A stretch of 64,000 bases of DNA from Aquitalea magnusonii (GTDB taxonomy: Bacteria; Pseudomonadota; Gammaproteobacteria; Burkholderiales; Chromobacteriaceae): the NCBI RefSeq assembly GCF_003202035.1, contig NZ_QJKC01000001.1, positions 285,406 to 349,405 on the forward strand, in the 5' to 3' direction. Both the position numbers and the translations under genes were made by a program. This document shows, piece by piece, positions 55,583 to 63,822 of the stretch. The first letter of the stretch is position 1; each line of letters opens with the position of its first letter. A model generated the notes under the pieces. It worked only from the letters and a program-made list of their open reading frames with translations. It had not been told where the DNA came from and did no database searches.

Positions 55583-56188
55583 TCAGGCTTGCTGCAAGAA
55601 ACTGCCGACCTTGCTGGCGGTTACCTTTTGCAGTTGGCAAAGCTGTTGATGGCTCAAGCCCGCGGCACCATGCTGCCGCCTTGCCGTATCCAGCAGGTAT
55701 TGCAGCAGATGCGCCGCCATGCGGGCATCGGCCAGCGCGCGGTGGGCGCGACCGGTATCGGGCAAGCCGGCCCAGCGGTTGAGCGTGCCCAGCTTGTGAT
55801 CCGGTGCCTGCGGCAGCAGCCGCCGCGCCAGTAGCAGGGTACAGGCAAAGTCCTGCCGCCGCTGGCGGCCGAGCAAGCCCAGCTCGTGATCCCAGAACTT
55901 GCGGTCGAAGGCGGCATTATGTGCCACCAGCGGGATGTCACCGACAAAGTCGGCCACCTCGGCCATCACCCGCGCCGCTGGCGGTGCCGTGCGCAGCATG
56001 GCATTGCTGATGCCGGTCAGGCGCTCGATGTCGGGTGGTACGCGCACCCCGGCATTCATCAGGCTCTGGTAGCTGTCCAGCTCGCGGCCATCCTGCCACA
56101 ACACCACGGCCACCTCGGTGGCGCGGCTGCCCATGGCGGGCGACAGGCCGCTGGTTTCAAAGTCGATTACGGCGAAACAGGCTGACAT
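55583..56188 (-). CDS. DnaQ-like 3'-5' exonuclease
   Basis: A 201-residue DEDDh exonuclease. Exo I VIDFETSG (Asp9, Glu11), Exo II AHNAAFDRKF and Exo III HRALADARM hold all catalytic residues. It resembles stand-alone proofreading-type nucleases (PolC/epsilon-like) with an extra C-terminal helix. It follows the 67-residue gene by 11 bases in the same direction, so they form an operon. The polymerase partner, if any, is not in the window. Confidence 0.9.
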   Translation of the reverse strand: MSACFAVIDFETSGLSPAMGSRATEVAVVLWQDGRELDSYQSLMNAGVRVPPDIERLTGISNAMLRTAPPAARVMAEVADFVGDIPLVAHNAAFDRKFWDHELGLLGRQRRQDFACTLLLARRLLPQAPDHKLGTLNRWAGLPDTGRAHRALADARMAAHLLQYLLDTARRQHGAAGLSHQQLCQLQKVTASKVGSFLQQA

Positions 56189-56199
56189 GGGCTGGGTTC

Positions 56200-56403
56200 T
56201 TAGTTCAAGGCGGCCTTGGCGGCCTCTTCCGGGCTCAGGCCATCAAAGAACATGTCGGTAAACCACTCGGCATTTTCCTCGATCTGTTGCTGTGCTTCGT
56301 CCGGCTTGGCGCCGGCCGCCACGAACAGGGCTTCCACTTCGGCACACCATTGCAGCAGGGCTGCGGTTTCCGGATCCAGCTCGTCGTCTTTGCGTTTGGA
56401 CAT
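56200..56403 (-). CDS. Small acidic hypothetical protein
   Basis: A 67-residue protein starting MSKRKDDELDPETAALLQW, strongly acidic (pattern EENAEWFTDMFFDGLSPEEAAK). It looks helical and soluble; no family assigned. The start at 56403 is the first ATG with a fitting upstream AAAGA; the longer upstream frame is unsupported. It leads the exonuclease gene by 11 bases, hinting at joint function. Confidence 0.75.
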   Translation of the reverse strand: MSKRKDDELDPETAALLQWCAEVEALFVAAGAKPDEAQQQIEENAEWFTDMFFDGLSPEEAAKAALN

Positions 56404-56524
56404 GGTTGATCTTTCAATGAAAAGTAAAAACTGAGGCGGCATTGTACACGCCATCGGCAAGGTTCTGGCTGAGGTCTGCGGGATATTGCTAGAATCCGCC
56501 ATCTCCATCTTGCGGAAAATCCTC

Positions 56525-57106
56525 ATGAGCACCCTTGTTGATGTCGATCTGGCCAAATGCTATCGCCTGCTGAACCACGGCCCCACCGTGCTGGTATCCA
56601 GCGCCCATGGCAGTCAGCGCAATGTGATGGCCGCCGCCTGGGCCATGCCGCTGGATTTCTCCCCACCCAAGGTATTGGTGGTGGTCGACAAGGCCACCCA
56701 TACCCGTGAATTGATGGAAGCCTCCGGCGAATTCGTGCTGAACGTCCCCTGCCGGGCACAGGCCGGGCAAGTGCTCAAGGCGGGCAGCATCAGTGGCAAG
56801 GAGGTGGACAAGTTTGCGGCCTGCGGCCTGGAGCCGGTGGCTGGCAAGCAGGTGGCTGCGCCGCATGTGGCGGGCTGCATTGCCTATCTGGAATGCCGCA
56901 TCATCAGCGAGCCGCATAATCAGCAGCAATATGATCTGTTTATCGGCGAAGTTGTATTCGCCAGAGCCGACCCGGCGGTGTGGCACGATGGCCATTGGCA
57001 GTTTGACGGCCACGATGACAAGCGCAGCCTGCACTATATTGCCGGCGGCAGCTTTTTCAGTATCGGCGAGCAGTTCAGCGTCACCGCCGACCCGGCGGCG
57101 GATTGA
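56525..57106 (+). CDS. Flavin reductase-like protein (FMN-binding split barrel)
   Basis: A 193-residue protein of the flavin reductase-like family (LLNHGPTVLVSSAHGSQRNVMAAAW, then EFVLNVPCRAQAGQVLKAG, GEVVFARAD). Members bind FMN and reduce flavins or related substrates, sometimes serving a monooxygenase. ATG 56525 has GGAA 8 bases upstream. It diverges from the small acidic gene and is monocistronic. A GC-rich hairpin at 57110-57130 follows without a T run. Confidence 0.85.
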   Translation: MSTLVDVDLAKCYRLLNHGPTVLVSSAHGSQRNVMAAAWAMPLDFSPPKVLVVVDKATHTRELMEASGEFVLNVPCRAQAGQVLKAGSISGKEVDKFAACGLEPVAGKQVAAPHVAGCIAYLECRIISEPHNQQQYDLFIGEVVFARADPAVWHDGHWQFDGHDDKRSLHYIAGGSFFSIGEQFSVTADPAAD

Positions 57107-57194
57107 AACAGGCCGCCGTAACGGCGGCCTGGGATGACCTGACGCCGCCGCGGCAAGGCGGCGCCAGGCTACGGCAGCGTTTGGGTCGGCGGTA

Positions 57195-58553
57195 TCAGCG
57201 CACCTGCTGCACAAAGCTGTCGAAAGCCTCCACCAGCCTTTCGACATCGGCCGACGTGGTCTGCGGGCACACCAGCAACATATTGTGGAAAGGGGTGATC
57301 AGCAGACCGCGGTTAAGCAGGTAGAGATGGATGATGTGCTCCATATCGCTATCCAGAATGGCATCGGCCTCGCTGCCATTGCGCGGCGGGGTGGCGGTGA
57401 ACTGGAACTCGGTACGCGCCCCCACCTGGGTGACACACCACGGCAGCTGATGGCGGGCAATGACGGCACGCAGCCCCTCGGCCAGCTGGCCGGCCAGGGC
57501 GAACATATGGGCATACGCCTGTTCGGTCATCACCTCGGCCAGATTGGCACGCATCGCGGCCATGGCCAGCATGTTGGCGGTCAGCGTGGTGCCGATGCCG
57601 CTATGCCCCGGTACCGCCTCGCGCTTGGCCTGCTGCGCCCGCTCGGCCATTTCCGCAGAAAAACCGTATACCGCGCACGGTACCCCGCCGCCCATGGGCT
57701 TGCCCAGCACCATCATGTCCGGCGTCAGGCCATGGGCGCGGCTATAGCCACCCATGCCGGTGCTGATGGTGTGGGTTTCATCCATGATCAGCAGCGTGCC
57801 GTAACGGCGGCACAGCGCTTGTGCCGCTTCCCAGTAGCCGGGATCGGGCAGCACCATGCCGATATTGGTCATGGCCGGTTCGGCCAGCAGGCAGGCCACC
57901 TGCCCGTCCTGTAGCGCCGCTTCCAGCGCGGCCAGATCATTGAATTCCACCACGCGGGTGTATTGCGTCAGGTCGTAGACCTGCCCCAGCAGGCTGGCGC
58001 GCTGCACCGGCTTGCCATCCACCAGGTCGACAAACACATCGTCAATGGTGCCGTGGTAGCAGCCATTGAATACCAGCAATTGCTGGCGGCCGGTGGCGGC
58101 CCGCGCCCAGCGCAAGGCAAAGCGGTTGGCGTCGGTGGCGGTCATGGCAAACTGCCAGTACGGCAAGCCAAAGCGGCGCGCCAGCTCGCTGGCCACCCAG
58201 ACCGCATCTTCCGACGGCAGCATGGTGGTGATGCCGCGCGCGGCCTGCGCCGCCACCGCCTTGGCCACCGGCGCCGGGCCGTGACCAAACATGGCGCCGG
58301 TATCGCCCAGACAGAAATCGACATACTGATTGCCGTCCACATCCTCAAAGCTGGCACCCTGCGCCTGCTTCACATACAGGGTGAAGGGGGTGGACCAGTC
58401 GTCCATCCAGTGTAGCGGCACACCAAACAGCAGATGCTGCCCGGCCTGCTCCGACAGCTGGCGCGATTGCGGCCGCGCCGCGATAAAGCGCTCCCGCTCC
58501 TGCGCATGCAGTTGCAGGGCCTTGTCCCAGTTGATGCCGTGTCGTGTAGTCAT
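57195..58553 (-). CDS. Class III aminotransferase (HemL/omega-transaminase-like)
   Basis: PLP enzyme of 452 residues. The family frame is clear: GASFEDVDGNQYVDFCLGDTG, then VFNGCYHGTID, LIMDETHT and the PLP lysine in LGKPMGGGVP. The HemL-like GTTLTAN is present. It follows the gamma-glutamylputrescine synthetase-like gene by 48 bases, so a polyamine or amino-acid-amide pathway is likely; glutamate-1-semialdehyde mutase activity is not needed here. AAGGAGAGATGG precedes ATG 58553. Confidence 0.88.
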   Translation of the reverse strand: MTTRHGINWDKALQLHAQERERFIAARPQSRQLSEQAGQHLLFGVPLHWMDDWSTPFTLYVKQAQGASFEDVDGNQYVDFCLGDTGAMFGHGPAPVAKAVAAQAARGITTMLPSEDAVWVASELARRFGLPYWQFAMTATDANRFALRWARAATGRQQLLVFNGCYHGTIDDVFVDLVDGKPVQRASLLGQVYDLTQYTRVVEFNDLAALEAALQDGQVACLLAEPAMTNIGMVLPDPGYWEAAQALCRRYGTLLIMDETHTISTGMGGYSRAHGLTPDMMVLGKPMGGGVPCAVYGFSAEMAERAQQAKREAVPGHSGIGTTLTANMLAMAAMRANLAEVMTEQAYAHMFALAGQLAEGLRAVIARHQLPWCVTQVGARTEFQFTATPPRNGSEADAILDSDMEHIIHLYLLNRGLLITPFHNMLLVCPQTTSADVERLVEAFDSFVQQVR

Positions 58554-58601
58554 CCATCTCTCCTTGATCTTGCTCTGTGCGGGCAGCCGCCCGCCATCAT
58601 G

Positions 58602-59939
58602 TCATACGTGCAGCTGCAGGTGTTCGCGTTCCCAGGCGGTAATGCCGCGATTGAAGGTTTCGAATTCCTTTTCCTTCACCGCGCAGAAAGCCTGCACAAA
58701 CTGCTCGCCCAGAATTTCCGACAATTCGGGACAGTCCTGCATCAGCGCCACGGCATCTTCCAGGCTGCGTGGCAGCTCGAAATCCAGATCATAGGCACTG
58801 TCGCTCATCGGCTCGCTGGCTTGCAGTTGCTGCACCATGCCCAGATAGCCACAGGCCAGGGTGGCAGCCATCGCCAGATAGGGGTTCACATCCACCCCCG
58901 GCACGCGGTTTTCCAGCCTGCGCGCACTGGGGCCGGACGGCGGAATGCGGATGCCGCAGGTACGGTTGTCATAGCCCCAGCGCACATTGATGGGGGCGGC
59001 CGCATGGCGGCTGAGCCGGCGATAGGAATTCACATACGGTGCCAGCATGGGCATCACCAGCGGCAGGTATTTCTGCATGCCGGCAATGTGCTGGAAAAAC
59101 AGCGGGGTGGCCGTGCCATCGGCTGCCGAAAAGATGTTTTCGCCGCTAGTGCTGTCGACAATGCTCTGGTGGATATGCATGGCACTGCCCGGCTCACCCT
59201 CCATCGGCTTGGCCATGAAGGTGGCGAAGATATTGTGCCGATAGGCGGTTTCGCGCACGGCACGCTTGAACAGAAACACCTGATCGGCCAGTTCCATGGC
59301 ATCACCATGGGCAAAGTTGATCTCCATCTGGCAGGCACCTACCTCATGGATCAGCGTTTCCACATTCAGCTTGGCCTGCTGACAGAAGGTGGACAGCTCC
59401 TGGAAGAAGGGATCGAAGTCGTTGACGGCATCGATGGAGAAGGACTGCCGCCCTACTTCGGAACGCCCGGCACGGCCGGTGGGCGGACGCAGGGGTTCGT
59501 GCGGATTGCTGTTCTGGCGGATCAGGTAGAACTCCATCTCCGGCGCCACCACCGGCCGCCAGCCACGCTCGGCATACAGCTTGAGCACGCGCCGCAGCAC
59601 TGCGCGCGGCGAAATGCCAATCGGCTGGCCATCGAAATCCTCGCAATCGTGGATCACCACCGCCACCGGCTCGATGGCCCAGGGCACCAAGCGGATGGAC
59701 GACGGGTCCGGCACGCACACCATGTCCGGATCGTTGGCTCCGACAAAGCGTTCGAATTCGGCAAATTCACCATTGACGGTGATGGTCAGCACCGCCCGCG
59801 ACATCTTCATGCTGGCCTCTGCCAGAAACAGATCGCGCGGCACAATCTTGCCGCGCGCCACGCCGGTCATGTCGGGAATGACGCATTCCACCTCATGGAT
59901 ATTGTGTTCACGAATGAAGCTGTGCAAATGTTCATGCAT
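58602..59939 (-). CDS. Gamma-glutamylputrescine synthetase-like enzyme (PuuA/GlnA3 family)
   Basis: Glutamine-synthetase-fold ligase of 445 residues. ATP/metal motifs are present: VAPEMEFYLI, EVGACQMEINFAHGDAM, KPMEGEPGSAMHIHQS and NRTCGIRIPP. The shorter, GlnA3-like form and the neighbouring aminotransferase and GntR regulator point to glutamylation of a polyamine or other amine, not nitrogen assimilation. AAGGAGAAATC precedes ATG 59939. A perfect palindrome TTTATGATCATAAA overlaps its leader, and a GntR gene diverges. Confidence 0.88.
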   Translation of the reverse strand: MHEHLHSFIREHNIHEVECVIPDMTGVARGKIVPRDLFLAEASMKMSRAVLTITVNGEFAEFERFVGANDPDMVCVPDPSSIRLVPWAIEPVAVVIHDCEDFDGQPIGISPRAVLRRVLKLYAERGWRPVVAPEMEFYLIRQNSNPHEPLRPPTGRAGRSEVGRQSFSIDAVNDFDPFFQELSTFCQQAKLNVETLIHEVGACQMEINFAHGDAMELADQVFLFKRAVRETAYRHNIFATFMAKPMEGEPGSAMHIHQSIVDSTSGENIFSAADGTATPLFFQHIAGMQKYLPLVMPMLAPYVNSYRRLSRHAAAPINVRWGYDNRTCGIRIPPSGPSARRLENRVPGVDVNPYLAMAATLACGYLGMVQQLQASEPMSDSAYDLDFELPRSLEDAVALMQDCPELSEILGEQFVQAFCAVKEKEFETFNRGITAWEREHLQLHV

Positions 59940-59948
59940 GATTTCTCC

Positions 59949-59962
59949 TTTATGATCATAAA
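59949..59962. promoter_or_regulatory. Palindrome TTTATGATCATAAA in the leader of the PuuA-like gene
   Basis: A perfect 14-bp palindrome just upstream of the Shine-Dalgarno. Its TGATCA core recurs in TTTGATCAAA at 60073-60082. The pair, about 120 bases apart centre to centre, suggests an operator set for the divergent GntR protein. Confidence 0.5.
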
Positions 59963-60072
59963 TGCAAAAATAGCCTACATTCCAATACCGCACCAACCCG
60001 AATGAAATTAAATGTAAATACCGGAATCAAAGCTGAAACGAATCATAGTAAGACAGAGATTCAATGTCAATA

Positions 60073-60082
60073 TTTGATCAAA
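60073..60082. promoter_or_regulatory. Palindrome TTTGATCAAA in the GntR/PuuA divergent region
   Basis: A perfect 10-bp palindrome in the AT-rich 228-base region between the PuuA-like gene (minus) and the GntR gene (plus). Probable partner of the site at 59949-59962. Confidence 0.45.
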
Positions 60083-60167
60083 TAAACAAAACAAAGCCAA
60101 GCATCACAGCACCGCCACTGCTATGGTATCCTTGTGGCAAACTCCAATACTCACCGACCCGCCAACG

Positions 60168-60815
60168 ATGAAGACTTCAGCCTCCTCCACTCTGCAGGAC
60201 GAAACCTACACCACGCTGCGCCAATGGCTGTCACTCGGCCGCTGGCTACCCGGCGAACGACTCAAGATCAAACAACTGGCACAGGACATGCAGGTCGGTG
60301 AAATGCCGGTGCGCACGGCCCTGCAACGCCTGGTGGCGGAAAAGGCCCTGGCCAACATTCCCAATTGTGGCGTGACCGTCCCGCAGCTGAGCCGCACCCA
60401 GTTTGATGACATCCTGCAAACCCGCATGCTGCTGGAGGGCGAAGCGGCCGAAAAAGGCGCACGTAATCTGAGCAGCGCCGACTTCAAGTTGCTGGAACAA
60501 CTGACCGCCACCATGGAACAGGCCATCAAGGAGCACGACGTCAAAGGCTATCTGACGGCCAACGAAGAGTTTCACATCACCCTGTACCGCGCCTCCGGCT
60601 CGGCCATGCTGCTGGCCCTGATTGAAAGCGTGTGGCTGCACGTCGGCCCCATCTCCAACCAGCTGCACCAGGACCCGCATGTGTGGAGCATCATGAACGA
60701 CTGTCATGAAGACATGATGCGCGCCCTGCAACGGCAGGACCCGTCGGCGGTGCGCCGCGCCATCGAGCGCGACCTCTTCAATGCCGGTCAGTACCTGAAA
60801 ACCCTGTGCAACTGA
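60168..60815 (+). CDS. GntR-family regulator (FadR/FCD type)
   Basis: A 215-residue regulator: winged helix-turn-helix (QDETYTTLRQWLSLGRWLPGERL, then VGEMPVRTALQRLVAEKAL) and an FCD ligand domain of six to seven helices (ILQTRMLLEGEAAEKGA, EEFHITLYRASGS, HEDMMRALQRQD) with likely metal-binding His residues. It diverges from the PuuA-like gene, so it should control amine use. The ATG at 60168 fits the family; one at 60123 would add 15 residues; neither has a strong Shine-Dalgarno. Confidence 0.88.
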   Translation: MKTSASSTLQDETYTTLRQWLSLGRWLPGERLKIKQLAQDMQVGEMPVRTALQRLVAEKALANIPNCGVTVPQLSRTQFDDILQTRMLLEGEAAEKGARNLSSADFKLLEQLTATMEQAIKEHDVKGYLTANEEFHITLYRASGSAMLLALIESVWLHVGPISNQLHQDPHVWSIMNDCHEDMMRALQRQDPSAVRRAIERDLFNAGQYLKTLCN

Positions 60816-60871
60816 ACAGCATGCTGGCAGCATGAGAAACCGCGCACCGGCCTTTATGCTGCGCACTTAAT

Positions 60872-60912
60872 AAAAAAGCACCGTACTCATTCCTGAGTAA
60901 CGGTGCTTTTTT
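60872..60912. terminator. Bidirectional terminator between gntR and the secreted hypothetical gene
   Basis: AAAAAAGCACCG (60872-60883) pairs with CGGTGCTTTTTT (60901-60912), with an inner stem ACTCA/TGAGT. A and T runs at the base let it serve both converging genes. Confidence 0.9.
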
Positions 60913-60987
60913 GATTTCTGCAGCCAGACCAGGCTACGCGCACTGATCGTGCCAACGACAAACTACGAACCAGCCCAGTCCATCAGC

Positions 60988-61542
60988 TTACTGGCCTGCA
61001 TCACAGCCCTGGCTAAGCTTGCCGCTGTCGATATCCTGCGTGGTGCATGAGGTCTCTTGGTATTTTCCAGCCTTGAAGGAAAGCTTCACCAAGTAGCACT
61101 TGCCACCATGGCATTGCGCCTCCTGGATGTCCTTCAGGCCATTGCTACGACTGTCCAGCAGCTGGAAAGCATCCGAATTGCCGTCGTAGAGAATGTTGTT
61201 TCTATCATCGACAATCCAGTGGCAGAAGGTATGTGCGCCATAGAAAGTCCGGAAATACGGGGAAGATTTGGGCCGAACGAAAAGAAAAGTCCTGCCATCC
61301 GCAGCCAGGGGAAGCTTGCGGCTGACGAAGAACTGCCGATAGTCGCCGGGCTTGAGGTTTTTCTCTGCCATTTCCTCGTCGGCCTGCAACTGCAAGTCCG
61401 CATCAGAACGGACGATCAAACCGGCCACTGCCGGAGACACGGCCGCCCAACCGATGGTTTGCTCTTCCGTGTAGTTTGCAAAAACGGGACCAGCCAGCGC
61501 CGCGCCTGAACACAGCATGAGCAACAAGCCAACAATCTTCAT
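60988..61542 (-). CDS. Secreted hypothetical protein
   Basis: A 184-residue protein with a signal peptide (about 1-18, VGLLLMLCSGAALA). The mature part has a domain of mixed strands (KPGDYRQFFVSRKLPLAADG, AHTFCHWIVDDRNNILYDGN) and five Cys, four of them in the last half (CHGGKC and two near the end), suggesting periplasmic disulfides. I know no family. Three ATG codons in a row (61548, 61545, 61542) follow AAGGA; the last has the best spacing. Confidence 0.75.
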   Translation of the reverse strand: MKIVGLLLMLCSGAALAGPVFANYTEEQTIGWAAVSPAVAGLIVRSDADLQLQADEEMAEKNLKPGDYRQFFVSRKLPLAADGRTFLFVRPKSSPYFRTFYGAHTFCHWIVDDRNNILYDGNSDAFQLLDSRSNGLKDIQEAQCHGGKCYLVKLSFKAGKYQETSCTTQDIDSGKLSQGCDAGQ

Positions 61543-61630
61543 CATCATTCCTTGCCTGCAGTGCTTCACACATGGGCAGCAAGCAGTGCGCGGCATCCAG
61601 TCTTGGATTACCTGGCCATACCACAAGCCA

Positions 61631-62230
61631 CTACACGCCGTACCAGGCCATGAATACCTGCACACCCCGCGTCACCCGCTCTTGCAGCAGGCTCAGCTCA
61701 TCCTCGCTCACCACACCTATCATGAAAGTCTGCTGATACTCAGCCTGTACCAGGGACAGCAAATGCATGGCAGCCACCCAGCCATCCGCCTGGCGCAGCC
61801 GCCCGGCGGTCATTTCCGCCTCCAGATAGGCCGCCACCTTGTTCCAACCCTGGCGCGGGCCGGCATCATAAAACTGCTGCGCCGCGCCGGCACGCACCAG
61901 CTCGCCGACAATGATGCCGCGCATGGCCATCAAATCCGGCCCCAGGATGACCTGCAGGTAGTTTTCGGCAAAAGCCTGCAAGGAGGCAACAATATCCCCG
62001 CCCGGCACCAGTCGCGCATAGGCCTGCGACATGCGCTCCTCGGCCAGCATCTTCATCACGCTTAAAAACAGCTCTTCTTTTGATTTGAAATAGCCATACA
62101 GCGTGGCCTTGGAGCCACCCACCCGGCTACAGATTTCCGCCATCGACGTAGCCTCGTAGCCACGCTGCAAGAACACTTCCGCCGCCGTCGCCACCATGTG
62201 CTGACGGCGTTCTTCGCTTTTTGTACGCAT
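61631..62230 (-). CDS. TetR/AcrR-family repressor of the adjacent efflux operon
   Basis: A 199-residue repressor: N-terminal helix-turn-helix (ATAAEVFLQRGYEATSMAEIC, then VGGSKATLYGYFKSKEELF) and a helical ligand domain of the C-terminal AefR-like type (MAMRGIIVGELVRAGAAQQF). It diverges from the nodT-emrA-like operon with 103 bases between that hold two dyad repeats, so local control of that efflux pump is the likely job. Confidence 0.9.
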   Translation of the reverse strand: MRTKSEERRQHMVATAAEVFLQRGYEATSMAEICSRVGGSKATLYGYFKSKEELFLSVMKMLAEERMSQAYARLVPGGDIVASLQAFAENYLQVILGPDLMAMRGIIVGELVRAGAAQQFYDAGPRQGWNKVAAYLEAEMTAGRLRQADGWVAAMHLLSLVQAEYQQTFMIGVVSEDELSLLQERVTRGVQVFMAWYGV

Positions 62231-62243
62231 TCACACTCCGAAA

Positions 62244-62316
62244 CAGTACCAAACTGTACAGTTTTTCTTGACGATAAGATTTGCCTGCATTATAACAGTA
62301 CCGTACCGTACAGTTA
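62244..62316. promoter_or_regulatory. Two GTAC-type dyads between tetR and nodT
   Basis: AAACTGTACAGTTT (62251-62264) is a perfect 14-bp palindrome. A second element, AACAGTACC-GTACC-GTACAGTT (62294-62315), repeats the ACAGTAC arms with an added GTACC. Both lie between the divergent starts and are probable binding sites for the TetR-type protein. Confidence 0.65.
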
Positions 62317-62333
62317 AAGACCTTGGCAATATT

Positions 62334-63773
62334 ATGGACACCACATCAAGCATGCGCCGCCGGCACTCCTTGCTGCAACTTTCGCTGCTGGGCAGCCTGT
62401 TGCTGACCGGCTGCGCCAGCGTACCAGAACTGGGCCCGGCCGCCCGCAGCAAAACCACTGCCGAACTGGCCAGTCAGCAAAGCCTGCCCGCCAGCACCGC
62501 CCAATGGGCCAACAGCAACTGGTGGCAGGAGTATAACGACAGTCAGCTCAATGCCATCATGCAGGAGGCGCTGAGCAACGCCCCCGACCTTGCCGCCGCC
62601 CAGGCGCGGCTGGCCAAAGCAGCAGGCCAGGCCGAACAGGCCGGAGCCAGCCGGCTGCCCAGCGCCAGCCTGGACAGCTCGGTCACCAAGCTCAAGCAAA
62701 GCTATAACAACGGCATGCCGGTCGCCTATGTGCCACATGGCTATAACAACTCTGCCAGCGTAGAGCTGAACTTCAGCTACGAGTTCGATTTCTGGGGCAA
62801 GAACCGCGCCGCAGTAGCCGCCGCCAGCTCGGAACTGGCCGCGGCCGAGGCGGAAGCCGCACAAAGCCGGCTGACCCTGACCAGCGCGATTGCCGCAGCC
62901 TATGCCGAACTGGCGCGCCTGTTTGCCGAACAGGATGCGGCCGAGCAAGCACTGGCGGTCCGCCGTCACAGCGTCGAACTGCTGCAACAGCGCTACGACA
63001 ACGGCCTGGAAACCCTGGGCAGCCTGCGCCAGGCCGAATCGCGCGCCGCCGGGGCCAGTGCCGACCTCAGCGCCGCACGCCAGGCCATTGCCCAGCAGCG
63101 CTACAGCCTCGCCGCCCTGATGGGTGCCGGGCCGGATCGCGGGCTGGCCATTGCCCGCCCGCAAGCCAGCCTGCTGCACGCCCAGGGCCTGCCCGCCACC
63201 TTGCAGGCCGACCTGCTGGGCCGCCGGCCCGACCTGGCGGCCGCCCGCCTGCGCGCCGAAGCCGCCGCCCGCCGCATCGATGTGGCACACGCGGCGTTCT
63301 ACCCCAATGTCAATCTGTCGGCCTATCTGGGCGTGCAGTCGCTGGGCCTGAGCCTGCTGGGCAAGAGCGGCTCGGATGTGGGCGGCGTCGGCCCGGCCAT
63401 TTCGCTGCCCATCTTCCGTGGCGGCGCACTGCAAGGCAATTACCGCGTGGCCCGCGCCGAATACGACGAAGCCGTGGCCAGCTACAACCAGACCCTGACC
63501 CAGGCCCTGCATGATGTCGCCGACGTGATGGCGCAGCAACAGGAACTGGCGCCACAGCTGGAACAGCGCCGCCTGGCACTGCAAACCGCCGAGCAGGCCT
63601 ACCAGGTCATGCAGAACCGCTACCAGGGCGGCCTGGCCAGTTATCTGGACGTGCTGAATGCCGAAGACAGCGTCATCAGCTGCCGCCGCAACGCCGCCAG
63701 CCTGGAAACCCGCCAGCTATTGCTCGACGTCAACCTGATCAAGGCACTGGGCGGCGGCTATCAGCAAGCCTGA
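62334..63773 (+). CDS. NodT-type outer-membrane efflux lipoprotein
   Basis: Outer-membrane factor of 479 residues, TolC/OprM class. Lipobox LLLTGC (Cys27), then the paired OEP repeats (NNSASVELNFSYEFDFWGKNR; LLGRRPDLAAARLRAEAAARR). It completes a tripartite exporter with the EmrA-like adaptor that follows by 49 bases. ATG 62334 gives the full signal peptide; ATG 62352 (MRRRHSLLQ) is also possible. No terminator is evident before the adaptor. Confidence 0.92.
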   Translation: MDTTSSMRRRHSLLQLSLLGSLLLTGCASVPELGPAARSKTTAELASQQSLPASTAQWANSNWWQEYNDSQLNAIMQEALSNAPDLAAAQARLAKAAGQAEQAGASRLPSASLDSSVTKLKQSYNNGMPVAYVPHGYNNSASVELNFSYEFDFWGKNRAAVAAASSELAAAEAEAAQSRLTLTSAIAAAYAELARLFAEQDAAEQALAVRRHSVELLQQRYDNGLETLGSLRQAESRAAGASADLSAARQAIAQQRYSLAALMGAGPDRGLAIARPQASLLHAQGLPATLQADLLGRRPDLAAARLRAEAAARRIDVAHAAFYPNVNLSAYLGVQSLGLSLLGKSGSDVGGVGPAISLPIFRGGALQGNYRVARAEYDEAVASYNQTLTQALHDVADVMAQQQELAPQLEQRRLALQTAEQAYQVMQNRYQGGLASYLDVLNAEDSVISCRRNAASLETRQLLLDVNLIKALGGGYQQA

Positions 63774-63822
63774 GCCCACCCCCCGGCCCACACACAGACA
63801 AACCGCATACTAGAGAACCATC

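Noticed and set aside
57110-57130. GC-rich hairpin after the flavin reductase as a terminator
   Set aside because: Perfect stem but no T run on either strand, so not called as a Rho-independent terminator.
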